Origin: Bacillus fonticola
Lineage (GTDB): Bacteria; Bacillota; Bacilli; Bacillales; JC228
Direction: 5' to 3'
Length of the DNA stretch: 64,000 nt
Assembly (NCBI RefSeq): GCF_012955605.1
Contig: NZ_CP052135.1
Coordinates: 2,306,711-2,370,710 of the forward strand
Shown here: positions 10,901 to 18,984 of the stretch, piece after piece
Layout: every line of letters starts with the position of its first letter
Position numbering within the stretch: position 1 is the first letter of the stretch
Translations under genes and position numbers: made by a program
Notes under the pieces: model-generated
Seen by the model: the letters and a program-made list of their open reading frames with translations, nothing else
Told to the model about the DNA's origin: nothing
Databases searched by the model: none

Positions 10901-11279
10901 AGTGCGCTTCTGAAAGTACAATTCGAATTCCTTCTGCGTATCCCTTCGCCCAAGAAAGCGGGAGTAGTTTCTCCTCTCTCGTCTGCACAACACTAGCTAT
11001 TTTCATAAGATTTGTGAGCCCTACATTCGTTTCAGCATAGAACACTGCTTCAAAAGGAGCGCTTTCTACTTCCACCGATACAGTCACCCCAATAATCGGC
11101 TGAACACCTTCCTCTTGACAAGCTTCATAAAACGGTACCATCCCTGAAAGTACGTTTCGATCTGTAAGGGCCACTGCTGGATATCCTTGTTCTTTCGCTA
11201 ATTTGACGATTTGTTGTGCTGTTAGTGTTGACTCTAAAAAACTAAAGCCACTAAACGTATGTAACGGTACAAAACTCAC
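7968..11279 (-). CDS. dnaE: DNA polymerase III alpha subunit, DnaE type
   Basis: The second replicative polymerase of Firmicutes, which extends RNA primers on the lagging strand before PolC takes over. 1103 residues. It has an N-terminal PHP domain (VPLHTFSGFSFLES, VALTDRNVLSG), the palm with PDIDIDFEDTRRDEVLKY and GPGRGSAAGSLVSFAL, the finger region GRAVSKKK-like RRAVSKKKKNIL, helix-hairpin-helix ISKSGYSF...IRGVGKEAV, and a C-terminal OB fold. The GTG at 11279 is chosen because AAAGGAGTGA stands 5 bases upstream; the product then starts MSFVPLHTFSG. It is divergent from ytrH. Confidence 0.96.
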   Translation of the reverse strand: MSFVPLHTFSGFSFLESTLTAQQIVKLAKEQGYPAVALTDRNVLSGMVPFYEACQEEGVQPIIGVTVSVEVESAPFEAVFYAETNVGLTNLMKIASVVQTREEKLLPLSWAKGYAEGIRIVLSEAHLQTEDGQRQVESFLKVLDGTPIWGGVSGKPMSATDANPLFARLPKVAFPQIHYAQPDDRFSYEVLSLLKNGKTLQEVDADSLRQPDGKFAFPKSDDVVEQFNHSPGLLKETVRFVEECQVTLSLSERHLPTYPVPTGKSAAEMLQELAEEGLKRLILNPTKVYWDRLNHELDIIKKMGFSDYFLIVWDFMKYAREKGIRTGPGRGSAAGSLVSFALQITTVDPLEYDLLFERFLNPERISMPDIDIDFEDTRRDEVLKYVQQKYGALHVAQIATFGTFQPKAALRDCARVFNLSTNEQDRLSRLVPSKLGITLAEVKMRKETAAWLEESTVHQLLFQTALTIEGLPRHASVHAAGVVLTSRPLTELVPIQMGSDGLYVTQLPMGDLEKLGLLKMDFLGLRNLTLLKDALNNVYKQTGTKLAIEAIDPHDAGTLKMLAEGKTMGIFQFESNGMQNVLRKLQPSRFEDLVAVNALYRPGPMEQIPQYVARKHGKENVSYWHKDVQAILEPTYGILVYQEQIMQIASAFAGFSLGEADLLRRAVSKKKKNILEEQRRWFVGGAISKGHEAATAEKIYDYIVRFSDYGFPKGHAVAYSRIAYELAYIKTHYPTAFMAAYITSVSGNIEKRNEALREAKQLGVQVKGPSISKSGYSFIVEGNTMHLPLLSIRGVGKEAVKSIINARKQHDIKDLFDFVLFTDTKSVNKGVLEHLVFAGAFDEWGEHRGELWHAIIPAIEYAQLVKAEEGELNLYGDEAAYLKPKYQRVDDFSPDQKLAREKEVLGLYVSAHPFETFAPYLKQRGCLLPADASSAKKRGRLGGWVQTIKTIRTKKGETMAFVTLVDDLAEVDVVVFPTTYRLVKEKLVEQTPLLIVGQTEERNGEIQWIAKEVYSQEEFLQQVYIRIPRLVEDTKGYRTLQNVLRRHVGVVPVILVYEKDKRTVRLSKDFYVTPSSSLEEDVSLVVGEENYVVQQVKQGRDCR

Positions 11280-11299
11280 TAGAATCACTCCTTTCACAA

Positions 11300-11328
11300 C
11301 ATAATCAACAACGGTTGTCCATATGTAT
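11300..11328 (+). promoter_or_regulatory. Possible sigma-E-type promoter for ytrHI
   Basis: ATA at 11301-11303 is followed after 16 bases by CATATGTAT, resembling the mother-cell sigma-E pattern ATA-N16/18-CATAnnnT. YtrH and YtrI belong to the sigma-E regulon in B. subtilis. The last position of the -10 box does not match, so this is tentative. Confidence 0.3.
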
Positions 11329-11379
11329 TAGAGACAGCGCTGAAACCGAGCGCTTAAGAGAATATAAGGGATGATGAAA

Positions 11380-11712
11380 ATGAATGAAGCATTTTTTCCA
11401 ACATTTTTCAATGCTTACTTTATCGCACTCGGGGTTATGATCGGAGGCAGTATTATCGGAAGCTTAGGTGCATTTCTCATGAACAAGCCTCCCTTAACAG
11501 AAATGTATCTATTGTCAAATAGCCTGCGAATTTGGGCTATTATTGCAGCTATTGGTGGAACGTTTGATACCGTCTATCGCTTAGAAGGTGGCCTACTAAA
11601 CGGTGAAACGAAAGACTTGTTCAAACAATTTTTGCTTATTTTGTCTGCGTTCGGCGGTGCACAAACAGGCTCTCTTCTTATTGCATGGCTTACTCAGGAG
11701 CCCACCTCATGA
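11380..11712 (+). CDS. ytrH: Sporulation membrane protein YtrH
   Basis: 110 residues with three hydrophobic segments (about residues 8-30, 45-65 and 80-102) separated by short loops. The sequence and position beside dnaE match YtrH, needed for efficient spore formation in B. subtilis. Three ATG codons stand close together; 11380 is chosen because AAGGG lies nine bases upstream, while 11371 and 11374 leave too little space. The stop overlaps the ytrI start (ATGA), so both are made together. Confidence 0.85.
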   Translation: MNEAFFPTFFNAYFIALGVMIGGSIIGSLGAFLMNKPPLTEMYLLSNSLRIWAIIAAIGGTFDTVYRLEGGLLNGETKDLFKQFLLILSAFGGAQTGSLLIAWLTQEPTS

Positions 11713-12215
11713 GGATCCCTCCCTATTACCGGAATCCGAACTGGCAAAGGTTATTTGCAGGGATGGCATTAGGTGCGTTCCTAAGTTGGATGATCTTTCT
11801 CTTTATTTACGGGGTGACGCAAGAAAAACAGGCTACACTCATTCAGCGACAAGAGAACGATATTGCCGACCTCAAAAGAGATAAACTGGTATGGCAAGAA
11901 CGTTTTCAAGAATTAAACAATGAACAACAAAAGCAATTGACAGTACAAGAAATTCGAGTACGTATTCGAGATAACCCGCGCTTAGAACTAGCTGAACTCT
12001 CCTTATATGAGATACAGGAAAAAGTAAAAGACGATTTGAGCGTATTGCTCTCGAAAGACCTTGAGACTGTTTCTGAAATGCGCGATCTCATTAAGCGTAC
12101 AATCGAGAACCAACTGCACCGGGTAGAGGAAAAACAGTACAAATTAACTTTGCATGAAACAGTCGTATACACAGAAGTGATTCTCATTTTAGACATTGAA
12201 TTAGCTTCGAGTTAG
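11709..12215 (+). CDS. ytrI: Sporulation protein YtrI
   Basis: 168 residues. One N-terminal membrane helix (about 14-36, LFAGMALGAFLSWMIFLFIYGV) is followed by a charged, mostly helical segment that looks like a coiled coil (EKQATLIQRQENDIADLKRDKLVWQERFQELN) and an alpha/beta tail. This matches YtrI, which works with YtrH in sporulation. The ATG at 11709 overlaps the ytrH stop as ATGA and has AGGAG eight bases upstream inside ytrH. Confidence 0.85.
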   Translation: MRIPPYYRNPNWQRLFAGMALGAFLSWMIFLFIYGVTQEKQATLIQRQENDIADLKRDKLVWQERFQELNNEQQKQLTVQEIRVRIRDNPRLELAELSLYEIQEKVKDDLSVLLSKDLETVSEMRDLIKRTIENQLHRVEEKQYKLTLHETVVYTEVILILDIELASS

Positions 12216-12216
12216 C

Positions 12217-13167
12217 CTACTGTACAGCGTGGGAAGCGGCGACTTTTTCCAGTTCGTCGTATACATCGTCTGCTTCTTCCCACGTATGAATTGAAGCACC
12301 CGCTGCAAGAGGATGTCCACCACCCCGATACTTCTTCGCTAATACATTAATGACGGGTCCCTTTGACCGAAAACGTACTCGAATTTGATCTTCCTCTTCG
12401 ATAAAGAACACCCAACACAAAATCCCTTCAATCGAACCCAACATACTCACAAGCTGTGACGCTTCTTTTGCGTCGACTTCGAACTCCTCCAGAAGTGACA
12501 TCGGGATACGAACTTGCGCTGCTCCTTCTGCTGAATAAGAAATATGTTGTAGCACGTATCCTTGTAATCTAGCCAGCTTCAAAGGGATTTTGTACATTCC
12601 GTCGTACAGCTCTGTGCGAGAGAATGGAAATTGGATGAGTTCACCCGCGAATTGAAAGGTCTTCTCCGTCGTACTCGGATAAAGAAATCTCCCTGTGTCC
12701 CCAACGATACCTCCGTATAATAAACGGGCAGCCTCCTCGTTCAGTTTCCATCCTTTTTTTTGTTTTCCATAGTGGTAAAGATCCACAATCATTTCACTAG
12801 CCGAACTTGCGGTAGTATCCACCCATAACACATCGCCGTATGGGTCTTCATTAGGGTGATGGTCTATTTTCACTAAACGTGCTCCGCGATCATATCTATT
12901 ATCACAAACACGTTCCGTATTGGCTGTATCTGTTACGATGACAAGTGCACCCTCATATAACCCGTCTGGTATATGATCCATTTCTCGTAAAAATCGGAGC
13001 GTCGAATCTTCCTCCCCTACCGTATAAACACTTTTGTCTGGATAGTTATACGCAATTAATTCTGCTAATCCACCTTGTGACCCATACGCATCAGGGTCTG
13101 GTCGCACATGGCGGTGAATGATAATCGTGTCATACGCTTCAATTTCTTGTAAGATCGCTTCTCTCAA
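12217..13167 (-). CDS. nrnA: Bifunctional oligoribonuclease / pAp phosphatase NrnA
   Basis: Degrades short RNA oligomers and dephosphorylates 3'-phosphoadenosine 5'-phosphate. 316 residues, usual for NrnA. It has a DHH phosphoesterase domain with RPDPDAYGSQ (metal binding), TDTAN and the KIDHHPNEDPYGD motif, then a DHHA1 domain with RGGGHPLAAGASI near the C terminus. The start is TTG at 13167 with a strong AGGAGG seven bases upstream. It converges with ytrI, leaving one base between the two stops; the complementary arms of a shared terminator were not obvious. Confidence 0.94.
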   Translation of the reverse strand: MREAILQEIEAYDTIIIHRHVRPDPDAYGSQGGLAELIAYNYPDKSVYTVGEEDSTLRFLREMDHIPDGLYEGALVIVTDTANTERVCDNRYDRGARLVKIDHHPNEDPYGDVLWVDTTASSASEMIVDLYHYGKQKKGWKLNEEAARLLYGGIVGDTGRFLYPSTTEKTFQFAGELIQFPFSRTELYDGMYKIPLKLARLQGYVLQHISYSAEGAAQVRIPMSLLEEFEVDAKEASQLVSMLGSIEGILCWVFFIEEEDQIRVRFRSKGPVINVLAKKYRGGGHPLAAGASIHTWEEADDVYDELEKVAASHAVQ

Positions 13168-13288
13168 AAGAACTCCTCCTTGCCTTGCATGTATTAAGAA
13201 GACTTGTTCACATTTTATCCGTTTGCAAATCGTTCAAAACGATTCTACAATGATACTAGCATGAGTTATAAAGGAGTGGAGGCTTTTC

Positions 13289-13594
13289 ATGCCTTTCTTG
13301 TCAATACCTATCATTATTACCCTCGTATTTGCGCTTTTTTACTTCGTACGCGCATTCCGAACAAAAGGACCCATGGAGAAAATCTGGACACGTTCCAAAG
13401 CACGTATGGCTCTCGGTATTTTCGTAGCCCTTTTTGGCTTGAATACCATTCTTGTGGATCCTATAACGGTAGACTGGATTATTGGTTCTATTTTCGTTAT
13501 CCTAGGTGGCTTTAGCACCTACTCTGGGTGGAAAATGTATCAACATTTCCTTCCCCTAGCCCGCGAGGAAGTAACGAACATTCCCAAAGCGTAG
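13289..13594 (+). CDS. ytpI: YtpI-like membrane protein
   Basis: 101 residues with three membrane helices (about 3-20, 42-60 and 66-88) and a short polar C terminus. The location between nrnA and ytoI and the overall pattern agree with Bacillus YtpI (DUF-type, unknown function). GGAGTGGAGG stands seven bases before the ATG. Confidence 0.8.
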   Translation: MPFLSIPIIITLVFALFYFVRAFRTKGPMEKIWTRSKARMALGIFVALFGLNTILVDPITVDWIIGSIFVILGGFSTYSGWKMYQHFLPLAREEVTNIPKA

Positions 13595-13655
13595 ACAGCC
13601 TACATGCTGCTGCGCTTTTTTCTATGCATCGTTTAAGTGGTCAGCTCATGAACGT

Positions 13656-14960
13656 CTATTGGTCTATAAATTGACAAACGAGAAGCGCCCGTCCGATAGC
13701 CTCACCTTCACTAAACACCTCTACGTCCACTTTCCCGAAATTTCTCCCTATATCTAATACGTGTGGGGTGATGGTAAGAAGCTGATCAATTTGTACAGGC
13801 TTGAGAAAATAGATCGTCATCGTCTCTACCACGTGGTCTCCACGCTTTAATCCACGAAGTGCTCTGTTCGTTGCTTCTGTAACGATTATCGTGAATACTC
13901 CGTAACTTACCGTCCCAATTGCACTAGCCATTTGGGGTGTAACCTCACATGTATACACATCTGTTCCTGCCATTCCCTCCATTCGACTCGTCACGAGATC
14001 TTCAATCGTCTCAGCTACTTGTGGTTGCCGTTGAATCATTTGTAGGGCCTTTAGCACGTCTTGACGACTAATAATCCCTTTCAATTGCCCAGCTTCATTC
14101 ACAACAGGGAGCTGTTCAATTCCCTCCCAAATCATCTTGTGAGCGGCTGTGGCCACACTTGTTTGCAACGTCACCGTGGATGGATGCTTCGACATTATTT
14201 TTCCAATTCTTGCAGAGGACTCCTTGCCAATGACGTCTTTTGCCGTTACCATTCCCAATACTTTTTGCGTATTGTCAATGACAGGAAATCGACTATGGCG
14301 TGATCTCTCATTCTGTTCATACCAAGAGGCTACCGTGTCTTCAGCCTCTAAATAAACTGTTGAGGAAAGAGGAGTATACATATCCTCTACCATAACAATT
14401 TCCTTTTTAATCATTTGGTCATATATGGCCCGATGAATCATTGTTGCAACAGTGAATGAATCGTAGCTAGTAGAAAGAATAGGAAGCTCTAACTCATCGG
14501 CAATCACACGAACTCGTTCTTCTGTGTCAAATCCGCCAGTAATTAAGACAGCAGCCCCAGCCTTTAAAGCTGCTTCATGTGCTCGCGTTCGATTACCAAC
14601 AATGAGTAGATTACCTGCTGTCGTATACTTCATCATGTCCTCGACCTTCATTGCACCAATCACGAACTTTGTAAGTGTTTTATGAAGACCGGCCCGTCCA
14701 CCCAACACGACACCGTCAGTCACCTTAACAACCTCAGCAAAAGTAAGCCTTTCGAAGTTTTCCTTTTCTTTCTTTTCAATACGTATCGTTCCAATGCGTT
14801 CCATCGTGCTCAAATAACCTTGCATTTCTGCCTCTTTTATTGCCCGATACGCAGTACCCTCACTAACTTGGAGTTCTTTTGCTATTCTTCTTACAGATAA
14901 TTTTTCCCCAACCGGTAACTGTTCGATATAGGTAAGTAGTTGTTCGTGTTTCGTAGCCAT
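13656..14960 (-). CDS. ytoI: YtoI: HTH-DRTGG-CBS-CBS-thioesterase multidomain protein
   Basis: 434 residues in four parts. Residues ~1-65 form a GntR/DeoR-like winged helix (LTYIEQLPVGEKLSVRRIAK, VSEGTAYRAIKEAE). Residues ~75-185 are a DRTGG domain (VTDGVVLGGRAG). Two CBS motifs follow (~190-310, SRHSRFPVIDN and EQLPVVNEAGQL), then a hot-dog thioesterase-like domain (~320-434). CBS and DRTGG domains commonly bind adenine nucleotides, so a ligand-controlled DNA-binding role is likely; no function is established that I know of. The ATG at 14960 has GGAAGGTGA upstream. Its promoter region carries a LexA-like box and a large palindrome. Confidence 0.88.
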   Translation of the reverse strand: MATKHEQLLTYIEQLPVGEKLSVRRIAKELQVSEGTAYRAIKEAEMQGYLSTMERIGTIRIEKKEKENFERLTFAEVVKVTDGVVLGGRAGLHKTLTKFVIGAMKVEDMMKYTTAGNLLIVGNRTRAHEAALKAGAAVLITGGFDTEERVRVIADELELPILSTSYDSFTVATMIHRAIYDQMIKKEIVMVEDMYTPLSSTVYLEAEDTVASWYEQNERSRHSRFPVIDNTQKVLGMVTAKDVIGKESSARIGKIMSKHPSTVTLQTSVATAAHKMIWEGIEQLPVVNEAGQLKGIISRQDVLKALQMIQRQPQVAETIEDLVTSRMEGMAGTDVYTCEVTPQMASAIGTVSYGVFTIIVTEATNRALRGLKRGDHVVETMTIYFLKPVQIDQLLTITPHVLDIGRNFGKVDVEVFSEGEAIGRALLVCQFIDQ

Positions 14961-14973
14961 CTCATTCACCTTC

Positions 14974-14999
14974 CGTAGCTCCAGTATACTGAAGCTACG
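14974..14999. promoter_or_regulatory. 26-bp palindrome just before the ytoI ribosome site
   Basis: The arms CGTAGCTCCAGTA and TACTGAAGCTACG are complementary at 12 of 13 positions with no spacer. It sits downstream of the predicted transcription start and only a few bases before the Shine-Dalgarno sequence of ytoI, so it could be a DNA operator (the protein has a winged helix) or a hairpin in the mRNA. Confidence 0.65.
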
Positions 15000-15035
15000 T
15001 GTCATACAGCAAACATTGCCAACATCTATTCTCTC

Positions 15036-15064
15036 ATTATAGAACACATGTTCCTTTTGTGCAA
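15036..15064 (-). promoter_or_regulatory. Sigma-A promoter of ytoI with LexA-like box in the spacer
   Basis: TTGCAC (15059-15064), 17 bases, TATAAT (15036-15041), all read on the minus strand. The spacer holds AGAACACATGTTCC (15041-15054), which fits the Bacillus LexA/DinR pattern CGAACRNRYGTTYC at 13 of 14 positions, including the GAAC-N4-GTTC core. Confidence 0.65.
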
Positions 15065-15065
15065 A

Positions 15066-15106
15066 TAAAAAAGCAACTCCCCATACGGAAAAGTCGCTCG
15101 CTTTTT
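15066..15106 (-). terminator. Terminator after the small membrane protein gene
   Basis: On the minus strand GCGACTTTTCC can pair, with several G-T wobbles, with GGGGAGTTGC and is followed by six T residues. Confidence 0.55.
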
Positions 15107-15110
15107 TTGT

Positions 15111-15353
15111 TTACCCCCTTGCATACGCTCGCTTTTTCGTCACGACTGTACGTTTGGCTTGTTTCTTTTCACCATCTTTAGCTGTAAATAAAAACGCTGC
15201 CAGATTACCCGCAAAAACGATTAAGCAAAAGCTAATCCATAGTAAAGAAAATAATCCTCCGAGTCCCTCAGCCCCCGGAGCCAGCCGTGGTAGGGCAAAT
15301 ACAAACATCGCTATCGTACCTAGTAAACATAGTAAGTACCTCGTGCGCTTCAT
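15111..15353 (-). CDS. Small hypothetical membrane protein
   Basis: 80 residues, not recognised. It has an N-terminal helix (about 6-24, YLLCLLGTIAMFVFALPRL), a short Gly/Pro loop, a second helix (about 33-57) and a strongly basic tail with many Lys and Arg, so two-helix topology with both ends in the cytoplasm is likely. AGGAGG stands 13 bases upstream of the ATG, a rather long spacing. It is flanked by its own terminator and lies between ytoI and ytkL. Confidence 0.65.
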   Translation of the reverse strand: MKRTRYLLCLLGTIAMFVFALPRLAPGAEGLGGLFSLLWISFCLIVFAGNLAAFLFTAKDGEKKQAKRTVVTKKRAYARG

Positions 15354-15432
15354 CGTGAACGTACAACCTCCTCTAATCAGCTTGTCTCTAATTCACTGTA
15401 TGCGCATACCCTTTAAAAGAGACGTCTTTTCT

Positions 15433-16119
15433 TCACACTTCTAAGCTCTCACCCGGTTTCAATAGAACACCCTCGACAACTCCTTGAAGTTGGTTTGTAA
15501 ACGACGTTGGATCTTGTTTAATCGGAGGGAATGTATCGTAATGTATGGGTACGACTTTATTCGGTTTTAGTAAACCTGCTGCATACGCTGCGTCTTCTGG
15601 CCCCATTGTAAAATTGTCTCCGATCGGTAAAAACGCCACATCGATATCGTTCCGTTTTCCGATCAGCTGCATATCAGAGAACAGGGCAGTATCTCCTGCG
15701 TGGTATATTGTTTTCTCATTGTGGGTAAATAGAATTCCAGCAGGCATCCCTGTATAAATAATTTGCTTATCCTCAGTAGTGTAGCTTGAACCGTGGAACG
15801 CCGGTGTGAATTTAACCGTACCAAAATCAAATGTGTAACTTCCCCCAATGTGCATTGGGTGTGTGTTAACTCCTTGCCAGCTTAAATAGTCGGCAAGTTC
15901 AGCTGTAGCCACGACAAGCGAGTCATGTTTTTTGGCAATTTCAACGGTGTCCCCTACATGATCATTGTGCCCGTGGGTTAGTAAAATCACGTCTGGGGCA
16001 ACATCGTCTTTTGTAATATCACTAAGTTCGTTCCCTGTTATAAACGGGTCAAAAAGGATTGTTTTCCCCTCGTCAGTCTCGACTTTTACAACGGAATGTC
16101 CGTGATAGGTTAGTTTCAT
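15433..16119 (-). CDS. ytkL: UPF0173 metal-dependent hydrolase YtkL
   Basis: 228 residues with the metallo-beta-lactamase fold. Metal ligands are visible in [12 protein letters not shown] (HxHxDH), the second histidine in PAFHGSS, and YHAGDTALF and PIHYDTFP further on. The family is conserved in Bacillales and archaea; the natural substrate is unknown. A ribosome site GGAGAGGA precedes the ATG. Confidence 0.9.
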   Translation of the reverse strand: MKLTYHGHSVVKVETDEGKTILFDPFITGNELSDITKDDVAPDVILLTHGHNDHVGDTVEIAKKHDSLVVATAELADYLSWQGVNTHPMHIGGSYTFDFGTVKFTPAFHGSSYTTEDKQIIYTGMPAGILFTHNEKTIYHAGDTALFSDMQLIGKRNDIDVAFLPIGDNFTMGPEDAAYAAGLLKPNKVVPIHYDTFPPIKQDPTSFTNQLQGVVEGVLLKPGESLEV

Positions 16120-16276
16120 GAAAATCCTCTCCTCACAAAAATGTTTTTAACATAAATTCTCCTTCTCTAGCATAATTCCCTCCTCATGGTTCTCTCAAAC
16201 GTTTACAAGAAGTGAAAAAGTTGCTACGCTCAACAACAAGAGAAACTGTTTCACACATTCAAAGGGAGGAATATAC

Positions 16277-17377
16277 GTGTCCAAGGAAAGAATTCATACT
16301 ATTCAGCAATGGCTTCAAACAGAGGATATTGACGTTTGCATATTAACTTCAAAGGAAAACGTGTTTTACACGACAAAGCTTTATAAAGACCCACATGAGC
16401 GACTGCTAGCCCTTTGTATTTTCCCAACAGGAGAGCCGACGTTAGTTTGTCCACAAATGGAAGTAAGTGAATCAAAAAATAGTCCAGTAGAGATGAATGT
16501 GATTGGCTATTACGACACAGATAATGCAGAAGATCTACTCGTACAAACCATTTTAAAACGTTCTTCTGGCGTTCGAAAAATTGCTGTAGAAAAAGAGCAT
16601 TTACCTGCAGGGAGATACGAAGCTTTGTTACACGGTCTCACACCGCAAGCCTTTGTTTCTGCCGAAGAAACACTATCCACTCTTCGCCTTGTGAAAGACG
16701 AAGAAGAGATTGCCATTTTACGAGAAGCTGCCGAGCTAGCTGATCTCGGTGTAGAAATCGGAGTAAATGCGATTCGGGAAGGGAACACAGAGCAGGCTGT
16801 CGTCGCGGAAATTGAGTACGAACTAAAGAAGAAAGGCATCATGGGCATGAGCTTTCAAACGATGTGTCTAACTGGTGCAAACGCAGCGAACCCGCACGGT
16901 GTCCCAGGAAAAAACACCTTCACAAAAGGGGACCTCGTACTGTTTGATTTAGGAGTAATGTGGAAAGGATACGCATCAGATATTACGCGGACAGTTGCTT
17001 TCGGTGACATTCATGAGAAGCAAGAAAACATTTATAATACGGTTTTGCAAGCTCAAATTACGGCACTTGAAATGTGTCGCGTCGGGAAAACGTGCCAAGA
17101 CGCCGATCAGGCCGCACGCTCTTATATTGAAGCAGCAGGGTATGGTGACTACTTCCCTCATCGTCTCGGACACGGATTGGGTCTGAACGTGCATGAGTAC
17201 CCTTCTATGACAAGCACAAATACCCTTCCATTTAGAGAAGGGATGGTTTGCACAGTTGAACCAGGTATTTATGTACCGAATGTAGCGGGTGTGCGAATTG
17301 AGGATGATATTTTAATTACTAGTGAAGGTGCAAAGACGTTGACTACGTTTCCTAAAGAGCTTCAAATTATTTCGTAA
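16277..17377 (+). CDS. pepQ: Xaa-Pro dipeptidase (M24 family)
   Basis: Cytoplasmic metallopeptidase cutting X-Pro dipeptides. 366 residues: N-terminal creatinase-like domain (~1-130) and C-terminal pita-bread domain. Metal ligands lie in LFDLGVMWKGYASDITRT, HRLGHGLGLNVHEYP and VEPGIYVPN, followed by GVRIEDD. The start is GTG at 16277 with GGGAGGAAT upstream. It converges with ald across a shared hairpin. The neighbouring peptidase could also be an aminopeptidase P homologue, but length and motifs favour PepQ. Confidence 0.9.
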   Translation: MSKERIHTIQQWLQTEDIDVCILTSKENVFYTTKLYKDPHERLLALCIFPTGEPTLVCPQMEVSESKNSPVEMNVIGYYDTDNAEDLLVQTILKRSSGVRKIAVEKEHLPAGRYEALLHGLTPQAFVSAEETLSTLRLVKDEEEIAILREAAELADLGVEIGVNAIREGNTEQAVVAEIEYELKKKGIMGMSFQTMCLTGANAANPHGVPGKNTFTKGDLVLFDLGVMWKGYASDITRTVAFGDIHEKQENIYNTVLQAQITALEMCRVGKTCQDADQAARSYIEAAGYGDYFPHRLGHGLGLNVHEYPSMTSTNTLPFREGMVCTVEPGIYVPNVAGVRIEDDILITSEGAKTLTTFPKELQIIS

Positions 17378-17436
17378 TGAAAGGAGGCGGTCCCTAGTCT
17401 TTAGCATTCTCCGCTGAGTTGAGCGATCTAAGCGCA

Positions 17437-17482
17437 CAAAAAAATGGCGTGCAAACCAATGTCAGTTTGCACGCCATTTTTT
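17437..17482. terminator. Bidirectional terminator after pepQ
   Basis: AAAATGGCGTGCAAAC pairs perfectly with GTTTGCACGCCATTTT around an 8-base loop, with A and T runs on either side. It serves pepQ directly and could also stop transcripts leaving ald through the repeat at 17484-17601. Confidence 0.9.
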
Positions 17483-17483
17483 C

Positions 17484-17601
17484 GAGCCCGCGGAAAGCGT
17501 AGTGTATTTCCGGAGCGGTATTCAGGCACTATGAATTTGCATTACGTCGCATCATGAGATTACTGTATAGTAAAAACAACAAAGGATACGAAAAGAGCCT
17601 T
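17484..17601 (+). repeat. Dispersed repeat, copy A (partial)
   Basis: Contains two blocks shared with the 30.7-31.3 kb island. GAGCCCGCGGAAAGCG...TTTCCGGAGCGGT (17484-17519) matches 31189 onward. A 63-base block (17539-17601) matches the reverse complement of 30730-30792 with one difference. It ends 14 bases from the ald stop codon. It is non-coding. Confidence 0.85.
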
Positions 17602-17615
17602 TATTTTACATAAAA

Positions 17616-18749
17616 TTACTGCTCTTCTTTATGCTGACGAAGCATCGTGTGCGCATCTGCGTAATCCAGACCATGTGCTTCTGCAACTGCTTTGTATGTG
17701 CAGTAACCGCCAAGTGTATTAATCCCTTTGAAAAGTGGTTCGTTGTCTTCACACGCCTGGATGTAGCCTTTGTTTGCAATTTGTACTGCGTAGGGCACCG
17801 TTACGTTTGTTAAACCAATCGCAGACGTACGCGGAACAGCTCCAGGCATATTGGCAACTGCGTAATGCACCACTTCATGCTTCGTATACGTCGGATTGTC
17901 GTGTGTCGTAATCCGATCTGTCGTTTCAAAGATACCGCCTTGGTCAATAGCAATATCGACCACAACGCTACCGTGTTTCATTGATTGAATCATTGCCTCT
18001 GTCACGAGTTTCGGTGCTTTTGCCCCTGGGATCAAAACGGCTCCAATCACCAAATCAGAATCCTTCACCGAATCCGCAATGTTAAGTGGATTAGACATGA
18101 GTGTTTGTACGTCGCTTCCAAAAATGTCGTCCAATTGGCGAAGACGCTCAGGGTTCAAGTCCAAAATTGTCACGTTGGCACCTAAACCGACGGCCATTTT
18201 TGCAGCGTTTGTTCCTGATACACCGCCACCAATAATGGTAACCTTTCCGCGCGAAACACCCGGAATACCAGATAGCAGGATGCCTCGTCCGCCGTGTACC
18301 TTCTCTAAAAACTGTGCTCCAATTTGTGTAGCCATACGTCCTGCTACTTCACTCATCGGAGTTAACAATGGCAAAGCACCTGATGGAAGCTGCACCGTTT
18401 CGTATGCAATTCCTACGACTTTTTTGTCAAGTAGTGCCTTCGTGAGCTCTGGGGCCGCGGCTAAGTGTAAGTATGTAAAGAGAATAAGACCTTCACGGAA
18501 ATACCCATACTCTTCAGGAAGCGGTTCCTTTACTTTCATCACCATATCTTGCGCCCATGCTTCTTCAGCAGAATATACGATCACCGCACCAGCAGCTTGA
18601 TAATCTTCATCCTTAAAGCCTGAACCTACACCAGCATTCGATTCTATAAATACCTCATGACCATTCTCTACTAAATGAACAACGCCGGCGGGATTCATCG
18701 CCACACGGTTCTCGTTGTTTTTCACCTCTGTTGGTACGCCAATACGCAT
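17616..18749 (-). CDS. ald: Alanine dehydrogenase
   Basis: Converts L-alanine to pyruvate and ammonium with NAD+; in Bacillus it supports growth on alanine and sporulation. 377 residues (B. subtilis enzyme is similar). Recognisable are [31 protein letters not shown], the NAD-binding [22 protein letters not shown] region and [19 protein letters not shown] stands close before the ATG. It is not next to the genes expected from B. subtilis order, so it has probably been relocated. A cre-like site lies upstream at 18844-18857. Confidence 0.96.
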   Translation of the reverse strand: MRIGVPTEVKNNENRVAMNPAGVVHLVENGHEVFIESNAGVGSGFKDEDYQAAGAVIVYSAEEAWAQDMVMKVKEPLPEEYGYFREGLILFTYLHLAAAPELTKALLDKKVVGIAYETVQLPSGALPLLTPMSEVAGRMATQIGAQFLEKVHGGRGILLSGIPGVSRGKVTIIGGGVSGTNAAKMAVGLGANVTILDLNPERLRQLDDIFGSDVQTLMSNPLNIADSVKDSDLVIGAVLIPGAKAPKLVTEAMIQSMKHGSVVVDIAIDQGGIFETTDRITTHDNPTYTKHEVVHYAVANMPGAVPRTSAIGLTNVTVPYAVQIANKGYIQACEDNEPLFKGINTLGGYCTYKAVAEAHGLDYADAHTMLRQHKEEQ

Positions 18750-18834
18750 CTAAAAAGCCTCCTTACGGTTGTCCAGATGCCCTCATCATATCACGAAGAT
18801 ACTGGGGAGGGAAGATATTTCCTATAGTCCGACA

Positions 18835-18857
18835 ATTCAACACTGTAAGCGCTTTAT
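18835..18857 (-). promoter_or_regulatory. cre-like site and possible -35 box upstream of ald
   Basis: ATAAAGCGCTTACA (minus strand, 18844-18857) fits the CcpA-binding consensus TGWNANCGNWNWCA at 12 of 14 positions. It directly precedes TTGAAT (18835-18840), which could pair with TATCTT 17 bases on as a sigma-A promoter for ald. Confidence 0.4.
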
Positions 18858-18984
18858 AACTATTTTTTCACCTCTTCTTTCAGTCTCCCCCATATTGGTA
18901 CAATGTGATTCGTTACACAGCGCCACAAATTACAAAAATATAAAGAAAAGGGATGTGCGCCCTGCACATTCCCCCTCTGCCAGC

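Noticed and set aside
16190-16210. cre-like sequence TCAAACGTTTACAA before pepQ
   Set aside because: Only about 11 of 14 positions fit, with the key TG end missing.
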